22,188 nt of DNA from Syntrophomonadaceae bacterium (GTDB lineage: Bacteria > Bacillota > Dethiobacteria > PWVN01), in NCBI GenBank assembly GCA_003561835.1, contig PWVN01000036.1, positions 1 to 22,188 on the forward strand, written 5' to 3'. Position 1 is the first letter of the stretch, and each line of letters opens with the position of its first letter. The translations under genes were made by a program, and so were the position numbers. The notes under the pieces are model-generated. The model was not told where the DNA came from. It was given only the letters and a program-made list of their open reading frames with translations, and did no database searches. Of the stretch, positions 1-6,800 are shown piece by piece.

Positions 1-1594
1 CGGCGCTTCCTTCCTTCAAAAAATGAAGCCAGTTGACGCTGGGGAAGTGACTGCTGCTGTAGAGTAGGGAATCCACCATGCCCCGGACCTGGGTTGACCC
101 GCCCAGGGATGCCAGGGCTTCGGGCAGGTTGATAAAGACGGTGTTCTCCTCAAATTCCACAGCAATCCCCACATCCCTGGGAAGGGTGCGGGAAAGGCCG
201 CTGCCCAGCCGGGGGCCCTTGATGAGCTCTTCAATGGCCCGTTCCAGGCCGGCTCCCCCGTTGGCAACCCTTCTGCTCACAGGAATGAGGCCCGTGGCGG
301 TGTCGTCGAAGAAATAAAGGGTTACATAATCTCGGAAGGGCCCGTCTGCAACGGGTGCATAGGTGGGCGGCCGGGTATGCTGAACGTCGGCCAGGGCCTC
401 GGCCTTCAGGTCCAGGAAGAAGATGGAGCCGTCGCCGCTGCAGAGGACCAGGGTGCTGCCGTCGGGGGAAAGGGCCGCTTTTCTGCCCCGGCCGGCCACC
501 TGAAGGGAATGGGTTTCCCGGCCCTTGTCATCAAAAACGGAGATCAGGGTAAACTCTTCCAGATAGTGCTGCCAGGAGGTTACCACCACATCTTCTCCCG
601 AAGCCGAGAGGGAAATGGCCGACTGGGCCGGGACCCGGGCCTTCCAGGGAAGGGTATTCCCCTGGGCAGGAAAATAGAAGAGATTGTCCTGACCGGTGCT
701 GTAGGCGCTGTAGGCTGTGATAGACTGGCTGTTTGGGGATACCAGGACGTGGCTTAAGGTCACATCGGTGTTGTCGTAGCCCCATTTCCTGGTGCCCCAC
801 TGGTCAAAGACCATGAGGAGGGGACCGCTGACTCCGGCCACCACATCCCCCTTCTGCGAGAGAGACACCCGGTAAAACCGGGGCTTCTGCCAGCGAAGGT
901 CCCCTCTGAGGCTGTACCACATGAGGGCAGGCCCGTCCTCATAGCGGCCGATAAAGGCAATTCCGTTGCCTCCCCGGGTTACATGGAGGTCATAGGGGCC
1001 TTCGGCCTGAAGGGGAACGGGAACCTCCCACAGGAGGACTCCGCGGTTGTCCACCAGGTGCAGCAGGGCTTCCTCCGCTTCCGGTCCATCCCCCGGGAGG
1101 GTAAGGGCAGCAGCCATACCGCCGTCTTCCGCCAGGGCAAAGTCCACGATCTTTCTCTCCAGGTTATGCTCCGCCGACCTTTGATGGCTCCCATCAAAAA
1201 AGACCAGCTGGCCTTCCCGGGTGGCCAGGGCAAAGGAGGGTTCCGCCGGGGACTGGGCCAGCTTAAAGGGTTCTCCCTCCAGGGGGCTTTCCCAGAGGAC
1301 ACGCCCATCCTGGTGCAGGAGGTATATTCTGTTGTCCTGGGGCGCCAGCAGAGCTTTCTGACCCCCAAAGGCCACCACCAGGTCATTGATTTCCCTGCCG
1401 GCGGAAAGACTGCCGAAGTAGCTCAAGAGGCCCGAGGAAGAGCCCTCGGGAATGATGGGGTCCACCGGGCCTTCAGCCTCCGGGGGTGTGGGAGCAGAGC
1501 ACCCGGAAAAAAATATTGCTGAGAGAATCAGCAAGCACAGGCTTATTCTTTTAATTTTGTTAAAAAAAGGCTTAATTTCTGCCAGATTCTCCAT
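1..1594 (-). CDS. Lipoprotein with beta-propeller repeats and C-terminal GerMN domain (3' end outside window)
   Basis: The frame is open for 531 codons from the ATG at 1594 to the window edge, so the C-terminus is missing. The start has GAGGTG nine bases upstream. Residues 17-32 form a lipoprotein signal with lipobox FSGC (C32), so the protein should be anchored outside the membrane. Residues about 60-410 contain recurring strands with a Trp after Gly/Asp turns (DGRVLWE, NRGVLLWEV, LRGDLRWQK, WGTRKWGY), typical of PQQ/WD-like propellers. From about residue 417 the sequence matches a GerMN (sporulation and germination) domain: YVTLYFFDD, ERAIEELIKGP, VFINLPEAL, and a final region matching its VRGMVDSLL helix. 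It follows a two-component pair and has its own putative promoter and operator. Known GerMN proteins include GerM and actinobacterial LpqB; the ligand here is unknown. Domain calls are firm, the role is inference. Confidence 0.85.
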   Translation of the reverse strand, partial: MENLAEIKPFFNKIKRISLCLLILSAIFFSGCSAPTPPEAEGPVDPIIPEGSSSGLLSYFGSLSAGREINDLVVAFGGQKALLAPQDNRIYLLHQDGRVLWESPLEGEPFKLAQSPAEPSFALATREGQLVFFDGSHQRSAEHNLERKIVDFALAEDGGMAAALTLPGDGPEAEEALLHLVDNRGVLLWEVPVPLQAEGPYDLHVTRGGNGIAFIGRYEDGPALMWYSLRGDLRWQKPRFYRVSLSQKGDVVAGVSGPLLMVFDQWGTRKWGYDNTDVTLSHVLVSPNSQSITAYSAYSTGQDNLFYFPAQGNTLPWKARVPAQSAISLSASGEDVVVTSWQHYLEEFTLISVFDDKGRETHSLQVAGRGRKAALSPDGSTLVLCSGDGSIFFLDLKAEALADVQHTRPPTYAPVADGPFRDYVTLYFFDDTATGLIPVSRRVANGGAGLERAIEELIKGPRLGSGLSRTLPRDVGIAVEFEENTVFINLPEALASLGGSTQVRGMVDSLLYSSSHFPSVNWLHFLKEGSA

Positions 1595-1615
1595 GTATTT
1601 CAGCACCTCAAGCCC

Positions 1616-1679
1616 ATTATACCGGTCAAGTTTTAATCTCCCGTTACAACATGTTAATTTCGCCTTAAAAGAATGTTAA
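1616..1679 (-). promoter_or_regulatory. Putative activator-dependent promoter with 11-bp-spaced TTAACA-like direct repeats
   Basis: On the minus strand three hexamers TTAACA (1679-1674), TTAAGG (1668-1663) and TTAACA (1657-1652) are spaced exactly 11 bases. Two weaker copies follow in nearly the same phase (GTAACG from 1647, TTAAAA from 1636). The first overlaps the stop codon of the sensor kinase gene. A perfect -10, TATAAT, sits at 1621-1616, but the place where a -35 would lie (1644-1639) reads ACGGGA, so no -35 is present. This arrangement is typical of promoters activated by PhoP/OmpR-family regulators, whose Bacillus PhoP boxes are TTAACA-like repeats with about 11-bp period. That the adjacent regulator binds here is inference. 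Confidence 0.55.
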
Positions 1680-3100
1680 TCTTTTTTAACATCCAGAAGA
1701 GGCAGCACAAAGTAAAAGGTGGAACCCTTGCCCTCCTGGCTCTCGGCCCACATCTCCCCCTCGTGCTTGGCGATGAGTTCCCGGCAGATGGAAAGCCCCA
1801 GGCCGGTCCCCCCCTGCTCCCGGGACCGGGCCTTGTCCACCCGGTAAAAACGTTCAAAAACCTTTTCCAGGTCTTCACTGGGAATCCCGCAGCCCGTGTC
1901 GGCAACAGCGACGAAGGCCTCCCTGGCACCGCCCCGGACTTCCACCCGGATGCAGCCCCCCCCTTCGGTATACTTGAGAGCGTTGTCCAGGAGATTGTTG
2001 AGAACCTGCTTCAACTCGTCGGCATTGGCCAAAACGGGCAGGTTGTCGCTCTGCTCCCGGTAATCCAGGGTCAACCCCTGCCGTTCGATGCGGGAAGAGA
2101 CGGCCTGGACCACCCCCCGGATCAGTTCCACCAGGTTAAGGGGCTTTTGAGGGGACTTCTTATTCTCCTGCTCATCCAAACGGGCCAGGTCCAGCAGGTC
2201 GGAGACCAGGTCGATGAGCCGCTGGGTCTCCCCGTGGATATCCCCTAGGAACTCCTCCCGGATCTTGGGGTCCTCATCAAAGTCCCTCAAGGAGTCCACC
2301 AAAAGGTTGATGGTGGTCAGGGGCGTGCGCAGTTCATGGGAAGCGTTGGCCACGAACTCCCGCAGCTGCCGGTTGGTCTCCAGAACTTTGGCCGACATGA
2401 GGTTGAACTGGCGGGTGAGCTGGCCGATCTCGTCCTCGCTGCGGACGGGAATGTCCTGCTTCAGGTTTCCTGCCGTCATTTGCCGGGCGGCCGCCGTCAG
2501 GTCCTCGATGGGCGTGGTAAAAGTCTTGGCCATGAGGGCGGCAAGGAAACCCACCAGTACCAGGGCCAGGAGGGTGGCGGTGATGATGAACCTGCGGACC
2601 ATCCCCAGCAGGTTGTCGTAAATGTTTTGCAGGGAGGCGGAAAGAAAAACAGCCCCCCGGATGTCCCCTTCCACCATTACGGGGACGGCCACCTGCATCA
2701 CCTGCTGTTCCAGGGTCTGGCTGTACTGGACGCTGCTGCCCGTCTCTCCCGCCAGGGCGGCGTCGATTTCCGGCCTCAGAAGGATTCTGCCAAAAAAACC
2801 CCCCACCCGCTGGGAATCCCCCAGCACCATGCCCTGCCGATCCACGATAATGACCCGGGCATTGATCTGCCGGGCCATATCCTCGGCCATGGTGCTCAGG
2901 ATGAGGAGTTCCGCCTCCCGGTGCATGAAGGAGGCGGCAATCTCCGCCACCAGGTTGGCGGAATTTTCCATGGTTTCCTTCTGATAGTCCAGGTAATAAT
3001 TTTCCAGCATGTTCAAAAGGAAGACGCTGATAACGCCCATGACGGCCAGAATGAGGAAGATATAGGTTAACGTAAGCCTGGCACGGATACTTTTCAGCAA
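1676..3100 (-). CDS. Membrane sensor histidine kinase (PhoR/WalK-like)
   Basis: This 474-residue protein has two membrane segments (about 10-30 and 171-191) flanking an extracytoplasmic sensor of about 140 residues. A HAMP linker (about 192-245), a HisKA dimerisation domain with phospho-acceptor H255 in ASHELRTPL, and an HATPase domain follow. The HATPase shows the N box (LNNLLDNALKYT, N373), the G1 box DTGCGIP (401-407) and the G2 box GGTGLGLSI (430-438). It should autophosphorylate H255 and pass phosphate to the response regulator encoded just upstream. The sensor contains VIIVDRQGMVLGDS and VPVMVEGDIRGAVFLS, which resemble a Cache-like fold. Unlike classical PhoR or WalK there is no obvious PAS domain between HAMP and HisKA. 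The stimulus cannot be read from sequence. Confidence 0.93.
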   Translation of the reverse strand: MLKSIRARLTLTYIFLILAVMGVISVFLLNMLENYYLDYQKETMENSANLVAEIAASFMHREAELLILSTMAEDMARQINARVIIVDRQGMVLGDSQRVGGFFGRILLRPEIDAALAGETGSSVQYSQTLEQQVMQVAVPVMVEGDIRGAVFLSASLQNIYDNLLGMVRRFIITATLLALVLVGFLAALMAKTFTTPIEDLTAAARQMTAGNLKQDIPVRSEDEIGQLTRQFNLMSAKVLETNRQLREFVANASHELRTPLTTINLLVDSLRDFDEDPKIREEFLGDIHGETQRLIDLVSDLLDLARLDEQENKKSPQKPLNLVELIRGVVQAVSSRIERQGLTLDYREQSDNLPVLANADELKQVLNNLLDNALKYTEGGGCIRVEVRGGAREAFVAVADTGCGIPSEDLEKVFERFYRVDKARSREQGGTGLGLSICRELIAKHEGEMWAESQEGKGSTFYFVLPLLDVKKD

Positions 3101-3104
3101 GTCT

Positions 3105-3791
3105 TTACCCCTCCCTGAACTTATAGCCGCTGCCCCATACCGTCACCACAAAGCGGGGGTTCGCCGGGTCCTCCTCCAGTTTCTCCCGGAGGTGCCGGAT
3201 GTGGACATCCACCGTCCTGGCATCCCCGTAATAGTCGTAGCCCCACACCTGCTTTAAAAGCTGCTCCCGGGAATAGACCCGGCCGGGATTCGCGATCAAG
3301 AGGCTTAACAGGGCGAACTCCTTGGCCGTCAGGTCCACCTCATCCCCCCGGACCCAGGCTTTGTGCCGGAACAGGTCCACCTTCAGGCCGTGGACCTCCA
3401 CCAGGTGGCCGGTGGCCGAGGCGGCGGCGGCCGAACGGCGGAAAATGGCCTTGATCCGGGCAGCCAGCTCTCTGGGGTTGAAGGGCTTGGTCATGTAGTC
3501 GTCGGCCCCCAGCTCCAGTCCCAGGATTTTATCGATGTCTTCCGTCTTGGCCGTCAGCATGATGATGGGGATATTATGGTTCCTGCGCACTTTCTGACAG
3601 ACCTCAAAGCCGTCCAGCTTGGGCAGCATCAAATCCAGCACGATCAGGTCCGGGGAAATCTCCTCCACTTTGGCCAGGGCTTCCTCCCCGTCGTAGGCGC
3701 AGTCCACCTGGTAGCCTTCCTTCTCCAGGTTGAACTTCAATGCCTTGGCCAGGGTCTTTTCATCGTCCACCAGCAGAACTTTTTTGTTCAT
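3105..3791 (-). CDS. OmpR/PhoP-family response regulator
   Basis: A 228-residue two-domain regulator. The receiver domain (1-120) has the acidic pocket D9/D10, phospho-acceptor D53 in VLDLMLP, T80 and K102 (TKPF). The C-terminal winged helix (about 130-228) carries VDLTAKEFALL, the recognition-helix region ARTVDVHIRHLREKLE and the wing TVWGSGYKF. Sequence style is closest to Bacillus PhoP and WalR. The ATG at 3791 has GGAGGAGG upstream and overlaps the end of the glycosylase gene by four bases (ATGA), so the genes are translationally coupled. The same frame stays open far upstream through the glycosylase gene, but that extension has no domain content and lies antiframe to a real gene, so 3791 is the start. 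Four bases separate its stop from the kinase start. Confidence 0.95.
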   Translation of the reverse strand: MNKKVLLVDDEKTLAKALKFNLEKEGYQVDCAYDGEEALAKVEEISPDLIVLDLMLPKLDGFEVCQKVRRNHNIPIIMLTAKTEDIDKILGLELGADDYMTKPFNPRELAARIKAIFRRSAAAASATGHLVEVHGLKVDLFRHKAWVRGDEVDLTAKEFALLSLLIANPGRVYSREQLLKQVWGYDYYGDARTVDVHIRHLREKLEEDPANPRFVVTVWGSGYKFREG

Positions 3792-4420
3792 CGTTCCTCC
3801 TCCTTTTCTGCCAGACTTTCGTAACAAGCCCGTACAGCCTTCATGTCTTCCCACACGGGCCTTTTCTTCCCCGGGTCCCGCAAAAGGGCGGCGGGGTGAA
3901 AGGTGGGCATCACCTTTGCTCCCAGGTGCTCCTGCCAGACCCCCCGGTCCCGGGTAATGCGGGCGGCGGGGCCGGAAAAGGCCCTGAGGGCCGTGGCCCC
4001 CAGGAGAATGATGATTTGCGGTTTGATGGCCTGAATCTGTTCTGTGAGCTTGGGAAAACAGGCCTGGCTTTCCTCTTCCCTGGGAGCCCGGTTCTCCGGG
4101 GGCCGGCACTTCACCACATTGGCGATGAAGACCTCGGGCCGGGAAAAACCCACGGAAGCCAAAATCTTGTCCAGCAGCCGGCCGGCGGCCCCCACAAAGG
4201 GCCGTCCCTGGCGGTCTTCTTCCCTGCCGGGGCCCTCTCCCACCAGCATCACCCGGGCCCGGGGGTTCCCCTCGCCGAACACCACCCGGGTGCGACCGGC
4301 GGCCAGGGGGCAGTCCCGGCAGTCTTCCCAGCGGGACTGCAGTTCTCTGAGGGCCTCCCCGGAAGGGGCTGCCCCTTCTTCCCTGGGGGCCGAGGCGGCC
4401 CCTGCCCTCTCCTCCTGCAT
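3788..4420 (-). CDS. udg: Family 4 uracil-DNA glycosylase (Fe-S)
   Basis: This enzyme removes uracil from DNA, initiating base excision repair. The 210-residue form shows the family 4 motifs: C34 and C37 in ECRDCPLA-like context (EDCRDCPLA), the uracil pocket GEGPGREED and PFVGAAGRLL (61-83), C105 in VKCRPPENR, C121, and the leucine-loop motif HPAALLR with H175. The four cysteines fit the [4Fe-4S] ligands of this family. I chose the ATG at 4420 because GGGGAGGAG lies six bases upstream. The frame is also open to an ATG at 4531, adding 37 residues with a CxxC, but with no comparable ribosome site. It is first in an apparent operon with a two-component system, an unusual partner for a repair enzyme. 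Confidence 0.92.
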   Translation of the reverse strand: MQEERAGAASAPREEGAAPSGEALRELQSRWEDCRDCPLAAGRTRVVFGEGNPRARVMLVGEGPGREEDRQGRPFVGAAGRLLDKILASVGFSRPEVFIANVVKCRPPENRAPREEESQACFPKLTEQIQAIKPQIIILLGATALRAFSGPAARITRDRGVWQEHLGAKVMPTFHPAALLRDPGKKRPVWEDMKAVRACYESLAEKEEER

Positions 4421-4536
4421 GCTGTACTCCTCCCCTGCTTCGCAGTATATCCCTATGAGATTTCCACATTTGCGGCAAAAACCCTTTTCCTGAAGCTTAA
4501 TAAAAATTGCCATTCCAGGCATATAGTCCAAAGGGC

Positions 4537-4565
4537 TTGGATAAATTTATAACATCTGATATAGT
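4537..4565 (+). promoter_or_regulatory. Sigma-A-type promoter for the UPF0016 gene
   Basis: TTGGAT (4537-4542), a 17-base AT-rich spacer and TATAGT (4560-4565) lie 30 bases upstream of the start at 4595. Spacing is ideal and both hexamers differ from consensus at one or two positions. Confidence 0.6.
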
Positions 4566-4576
4566 TATTTCAGCAA
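4546..4576 (-). promoter_or_regulatory. Possible promoter for glycosylase/two-component operon
   Basis: On the minus strand TTGCTG (4576-4571) and TATAAA (4551-4546) are separated by 19 bases, longer than ideal. It would start transcription near 4539, giving a leader of about 120 bases to the preferred glycosylase start. It overlaps the divergent plus-strand promoter, so the two could interfere. Weak call, made mainly because the 174-base divergent gap must hold a promoter for this operon. Confidence 0.35.
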
Positions 4577-4594
4577 ACCCCGGGAGGAATGCTC

Positions 4595-5158
4595 ATGACG
4601 CCCTTTCTGGCAGCCTTCGCCGCCACCTTTATCGCCGAGATGGGGGATAAAACCCAGCTGGTGACCCTGACCCTGTCCAGCCGGCTGCCTCCCAAAAGGG
4701 TTTTCCTGGGGGCCATGGCCGCCCTGGCCCTGGTGACAGGCCTGGGTGTGGCCCTGGGAGGGGTTGTGGCCGAACTGATGCCTCCCTATGCCATCGCCCT
4801 GGCGGGCGGCATCTTCTTTATCGTCATGGGAATCTTCAGCTACATCAGGCCCGAAGAAGGGCCCCGGGTAAGGGCGGGGGGACGGGGGGCAGCCCTGCAG
4901 GCCTTCGGCCTGGTCTTTGTGGCCGAAATGGGGGATAAGACCCAGCTGGCGGCCTTGACCCTGACGGCAACCTTCGGTGCCCCCCTGCCGGTCTTCGCCG
5001 GGGCCATGCTGGGCCAGGCCATCAATCACGGTCTGGCGGCCTTCCTGGGGGGGCGCTACCTGTCCCTGCTCCCGCCCCGGCTGCTGCATAACGCCGCCCT
5101 GCTGGTCTTCCTGTTCTTCGGTGGCCTCTTGATCTATGGCGGCCTGCGGGAGATGTGA
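4595..5158 (+). CDS. UPF0016/GDT1 (TMEM165)-family membrane cation transporter
   Basis: A 187-residue, almost entirely hydrophobic protein built of two similar halves. Each half begins with the family signature, read here as FIAEMGDKTQL (about residue 12) and FVAEMGDKTQL (about residue 106), with about six predicted membrane helices in total. The acidic residues of the two signatures form the ion path in this family, which exports Mn2+ or Ca2+ (GDT1, TMEM165, bacterial MneA). The ATG at 4595 has GGGAGGA seven bases upstream; the ATG at 4589 would sit directly on that ribosome site and is rejected. It is the only plus-strand gene in the window, is monocistronic and converges on pdxT. No manganese riboswitch is visible in its short leader. 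The transported ion is inferred from the family. Confidence 0.9.
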   Translation: MTPFLAAFAATFIAEMGDKTQLVTLTLSSRLPPKRVFLGAMAALALVTGLGVALGGVVAELMPPYAIALAGGIFFIVMGIFSYIRPEEGPRVRAGGRGAALQAFGLVFVAEMGDKTQLAALTLTATFGAPLPVFAGAMLGQAINHGLAAFLGGRYLSLLPPRLLHNAALLVFLFFGGLLIYGGLREM

Positions 5159-5185
5159 AAAAACCTGCCTCACGGCAGGTTTTTC
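5158..5185. terminator. Bidirectional intrinsic terminator shared by UPF0016 gene and pdxT
   Basis: An 11-bp perfect stem (5159-5169 with 5174-5184) has loop TCAC and reads AAAAACCTGCC / GGCAGGTTTTT. Both strands end in a T-run, so it can stop transcription from either side. The pdxT stop codon lies in the loop and its last codons form one arm. Confidence 0.88.
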
Positions 5186-5748
5186 GCCATCTGCAAGAAA
5201 TAGCGGTGCAGCCTCAGGTCCTCCGTCAGTTCCGGGTGGAAGGCCACCGTCAGGACCCGGCCCTGACGGGCGGCGATATCCCTGCCCTCCACGGATCCCA
5301 GGATTTCCACTCCCTTTCCGGCCCTGGCAATGTAGGGGGCCCGGATGAAGACCCCGGGGAAAGGGGCCCGCCCCAGGAAAGGCAGGTCCAGGGAGGCTTC
5401 AAAGCTCTCGCACTGGCGTCCAAACCCGTTACGCACCACCACCGTGTCCATGTACCCCAGGAGCCGCTGCTCCGGACAGCCGGCCGCTTCCCGGCCCAGG
5501 AGAACCAGCCCGGCACAGGTACCCATAAAGGGTACCCCCCCCTCCTGCAAACTCCGGATGGGTTCCCCAAGGCTCAGGTTTTCGATCAGGCGGCCCATGG
5601 TGGTGCTCTCGCCGCCGGGGATGATCAGGCCTTCCAGGCCGTTAAAGTCTTCCGGTCTGCGCACCCGGATGCCTTCAGCCCCGCAGGCCTCTAGCATGTC
5701 CAGGTGCTCGGAAATGGCCCCCTGCAGGGCCAGCACGCCGATTTTCAT
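5170..5748 (-). CDS. pdxT: Pyridoxal 5'-phosphate synthase glutaminase subunit PdxT
   Basis: This class I glutamine amidotransferase hydrolyses glutamine and channels ammonia to PdxS for PLP synthesis. The 192 residues are full length. The catalytic triad is visible: C78 in GTCAGLVLL, and H171 and E173 in FHPELTED. The oxyanion/binding motif GGESTTMGRL spans 45-54. It begins two bases after the pdxS stop, so the two are co-transcribed. The final codons (AKNLP, stop) run into the shared terminator hairpin. Confidence 0.97.
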   Translation of the reverse strand: MKIGVLALQGAISEHLDMLEACGAEGIRVRRPEDFNGLEGLIIPGGESTTMGRLIENLSLGEPIRSLQEGGVPFMGTCAGLVLLGREAAGCPEQRLLGYMDTVVVRNGFGRQCESFEASLDLPFLGRAPFPGVFIRAPYIARAGKGVEILGSVEGRDIAARQGRVLTVAFHPELTEDLRLHRYFLQMAKNLP

Positions 5749-5750
5749 GC

Positions 5751-6635
5751 CTACCAGCCCCGGACCTGCATGCGGTCCGCTTCCTTCAGGGAGGAAATCT
5801 CCAGCCCCGGCATGGCTTCCCCCAGTCCCCGGGAAACCCTGGCCAGAACCTCCGGGTTATCATAGTTGAAGGTAGCCTCCACGATGGCCCGGGCCCGGGG
5901 CTCCGGGTCCTTGGATTTGAAAATCCCCGACCCGACAAAGACGCCGTCGGCCCCCAGCTGCATCATCAGGGCGGCATCGGCGGGGGTGGCAATCCCCCCG
6001 GCGGCAAAGTTGACCACGGGCAGGATCCCCCTTTCCTTTACTTCCTTCAAGAGTTCATAGGGGGCGTTGATGTTCTTGGCTTCCGCCATCAGTTCATCCG
6101 CCGACATGGCGGCGACTTGCCGCACCTGCCCCATCATCCTCCGCATATGGCGCACCGCCTCCACCACGTTCCCCGTTCCCGGCTCCCCTTTGGTCCTCAG
6201 CATGGCAGCCCCTTCCCCCACCCGGCGCAGGGCCTCTCCCAGGTCCCGGGCACCGCAGACGAAGGGCACGGTAAACTTGTCCTTCTGAATGTGAAAGAGT
6301 TCGTCGGCCGGCGTCAAGACCTCGCTCTCATCTATATAGTCCACGCCCAGGGCCTGGAGAATCTGGGCCTCCACAAAATGGCCGATGCGGGCCTTGGCCA
6401 TCACGGGGATGGTGACGGCCTCCATAATCTTCAGGATGATGTCGGGGTCCGCCATTCTGGCCACCCCGCCGGCAGCCCGGATATCCGCCGGCACCCGTTC
6501 CAGGGCCATGACGGCTACAGCCCCTGCCGCTTCGGCAATCCTGGCCTGCTCCGGGGTGGTCACATCCATGATAACCCCGCCCTTTTGCATCTGGGCCATA
6601 CCCTTCTTGACCCTCAGGGTTCCTTTTTCAACCAC
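5751..6635 (-). CDS. pdxS: Pyridoxal 5'-phosphate synthase lyase subunit PdxS
   Basis: PdxS makes PLP from ribose 5-phosphate, glyceraldehyde 3-phosphate and ammonia supplied by PdxT. I start it at GTG 6635, preceded by AGAGGAGG eight bases upstream. The upstream in-frame GTG at 6659 would place the ribosome site inside the gene. With this start the protein has 294 residues, and K81 (MAKARIGHF) and K149 (RTKGEPGTG) fall exactly at the Bacillus subtilis catalytic positions, with D24 in the GGVIMDV motif. This agreement supports the start. It is the first gene of a two-gene operon. Confidence 0.97.
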   Translation of the reverse strand: MVEKGTLRVKKGMAQMQKGGVIMDVTTPEQARIAEAAGAVAVMALERVPADIRAAGGVARMADPDIILKIMEAVTIPVMAKARIGHFVEAQILQALGVDYIDESEVLTPADELFHIQKDKFTVPFVCGARDLGEALRRVGEGAAMLRTKGEPGTGNVVEAVRHMRRMMGQVRQVAAMSADELMAEAKNINAPYELLKEVKERGILPVVNFAAGGIATPADAALMMQLGADGVFVGSGIFKSKDPEPRARAIVEATFNYDNPEVLARVSRGLGEAMPGLEISSLKEADRMQVRGW

Positions 6636-6686
6636 GATAAGCGCCTCCTCTAAGATCACGATATTCTGTCTCCTGATTGCTTTATC

Positions 6687-6715
6687 ATTTTACTATATTC
6701 TTACCCTGCAGACAA
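6687..6715 (-). promoter_or_regulatory. pdxST promoter
   Basis: On the minus strand TTGTCT (6715-6710), a 17-base spacer and TAAAAT (6692-6687) lie about 50 bases upstream of the pdxS start in an AT-rich gap. No MocR/PdxR-type operator was recognised. Confidence 0.68.
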
Positions 6716-6762
6716 GTTTTTGTCTGGAAAAACCAAAGATGGTGGGAACTGCCCCCGGAAAC

Positions 6763-6800
6763 AAAAAAGAGGCCCGAAGGCCCCGTGCGGATCAAGCCTC
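6763..6800 (-). terminator. Intrinsic terminator after ddl
   Basis: Immediately after the ddl stop the minus strand reads an outer GAGGC...GCCTC pair, then GGCC with a TTCG tetraloop and GGCC, then TCTTTTTT. The inner stem is 6782-6771 and the T-run is 6768-6763. Confidence 0.75.

Noticed and set aside
3105..4478. A single 457-residue protein fusing an N-terminal extension to the response regulator
   Set aside because: The extension is out of frame across the glycosylase gene and is Gly/Pro/Arg-rich noise. The regulator has a strong ribosome site and start at 3791.
4565..5173. A 202-codon minus-strand frame over the UPF0016 gene
   Set aside because: It is an antisense shadow rich in Gln, Gly and His; the plus-strand reading has the paired EMGDKTQL signatures.
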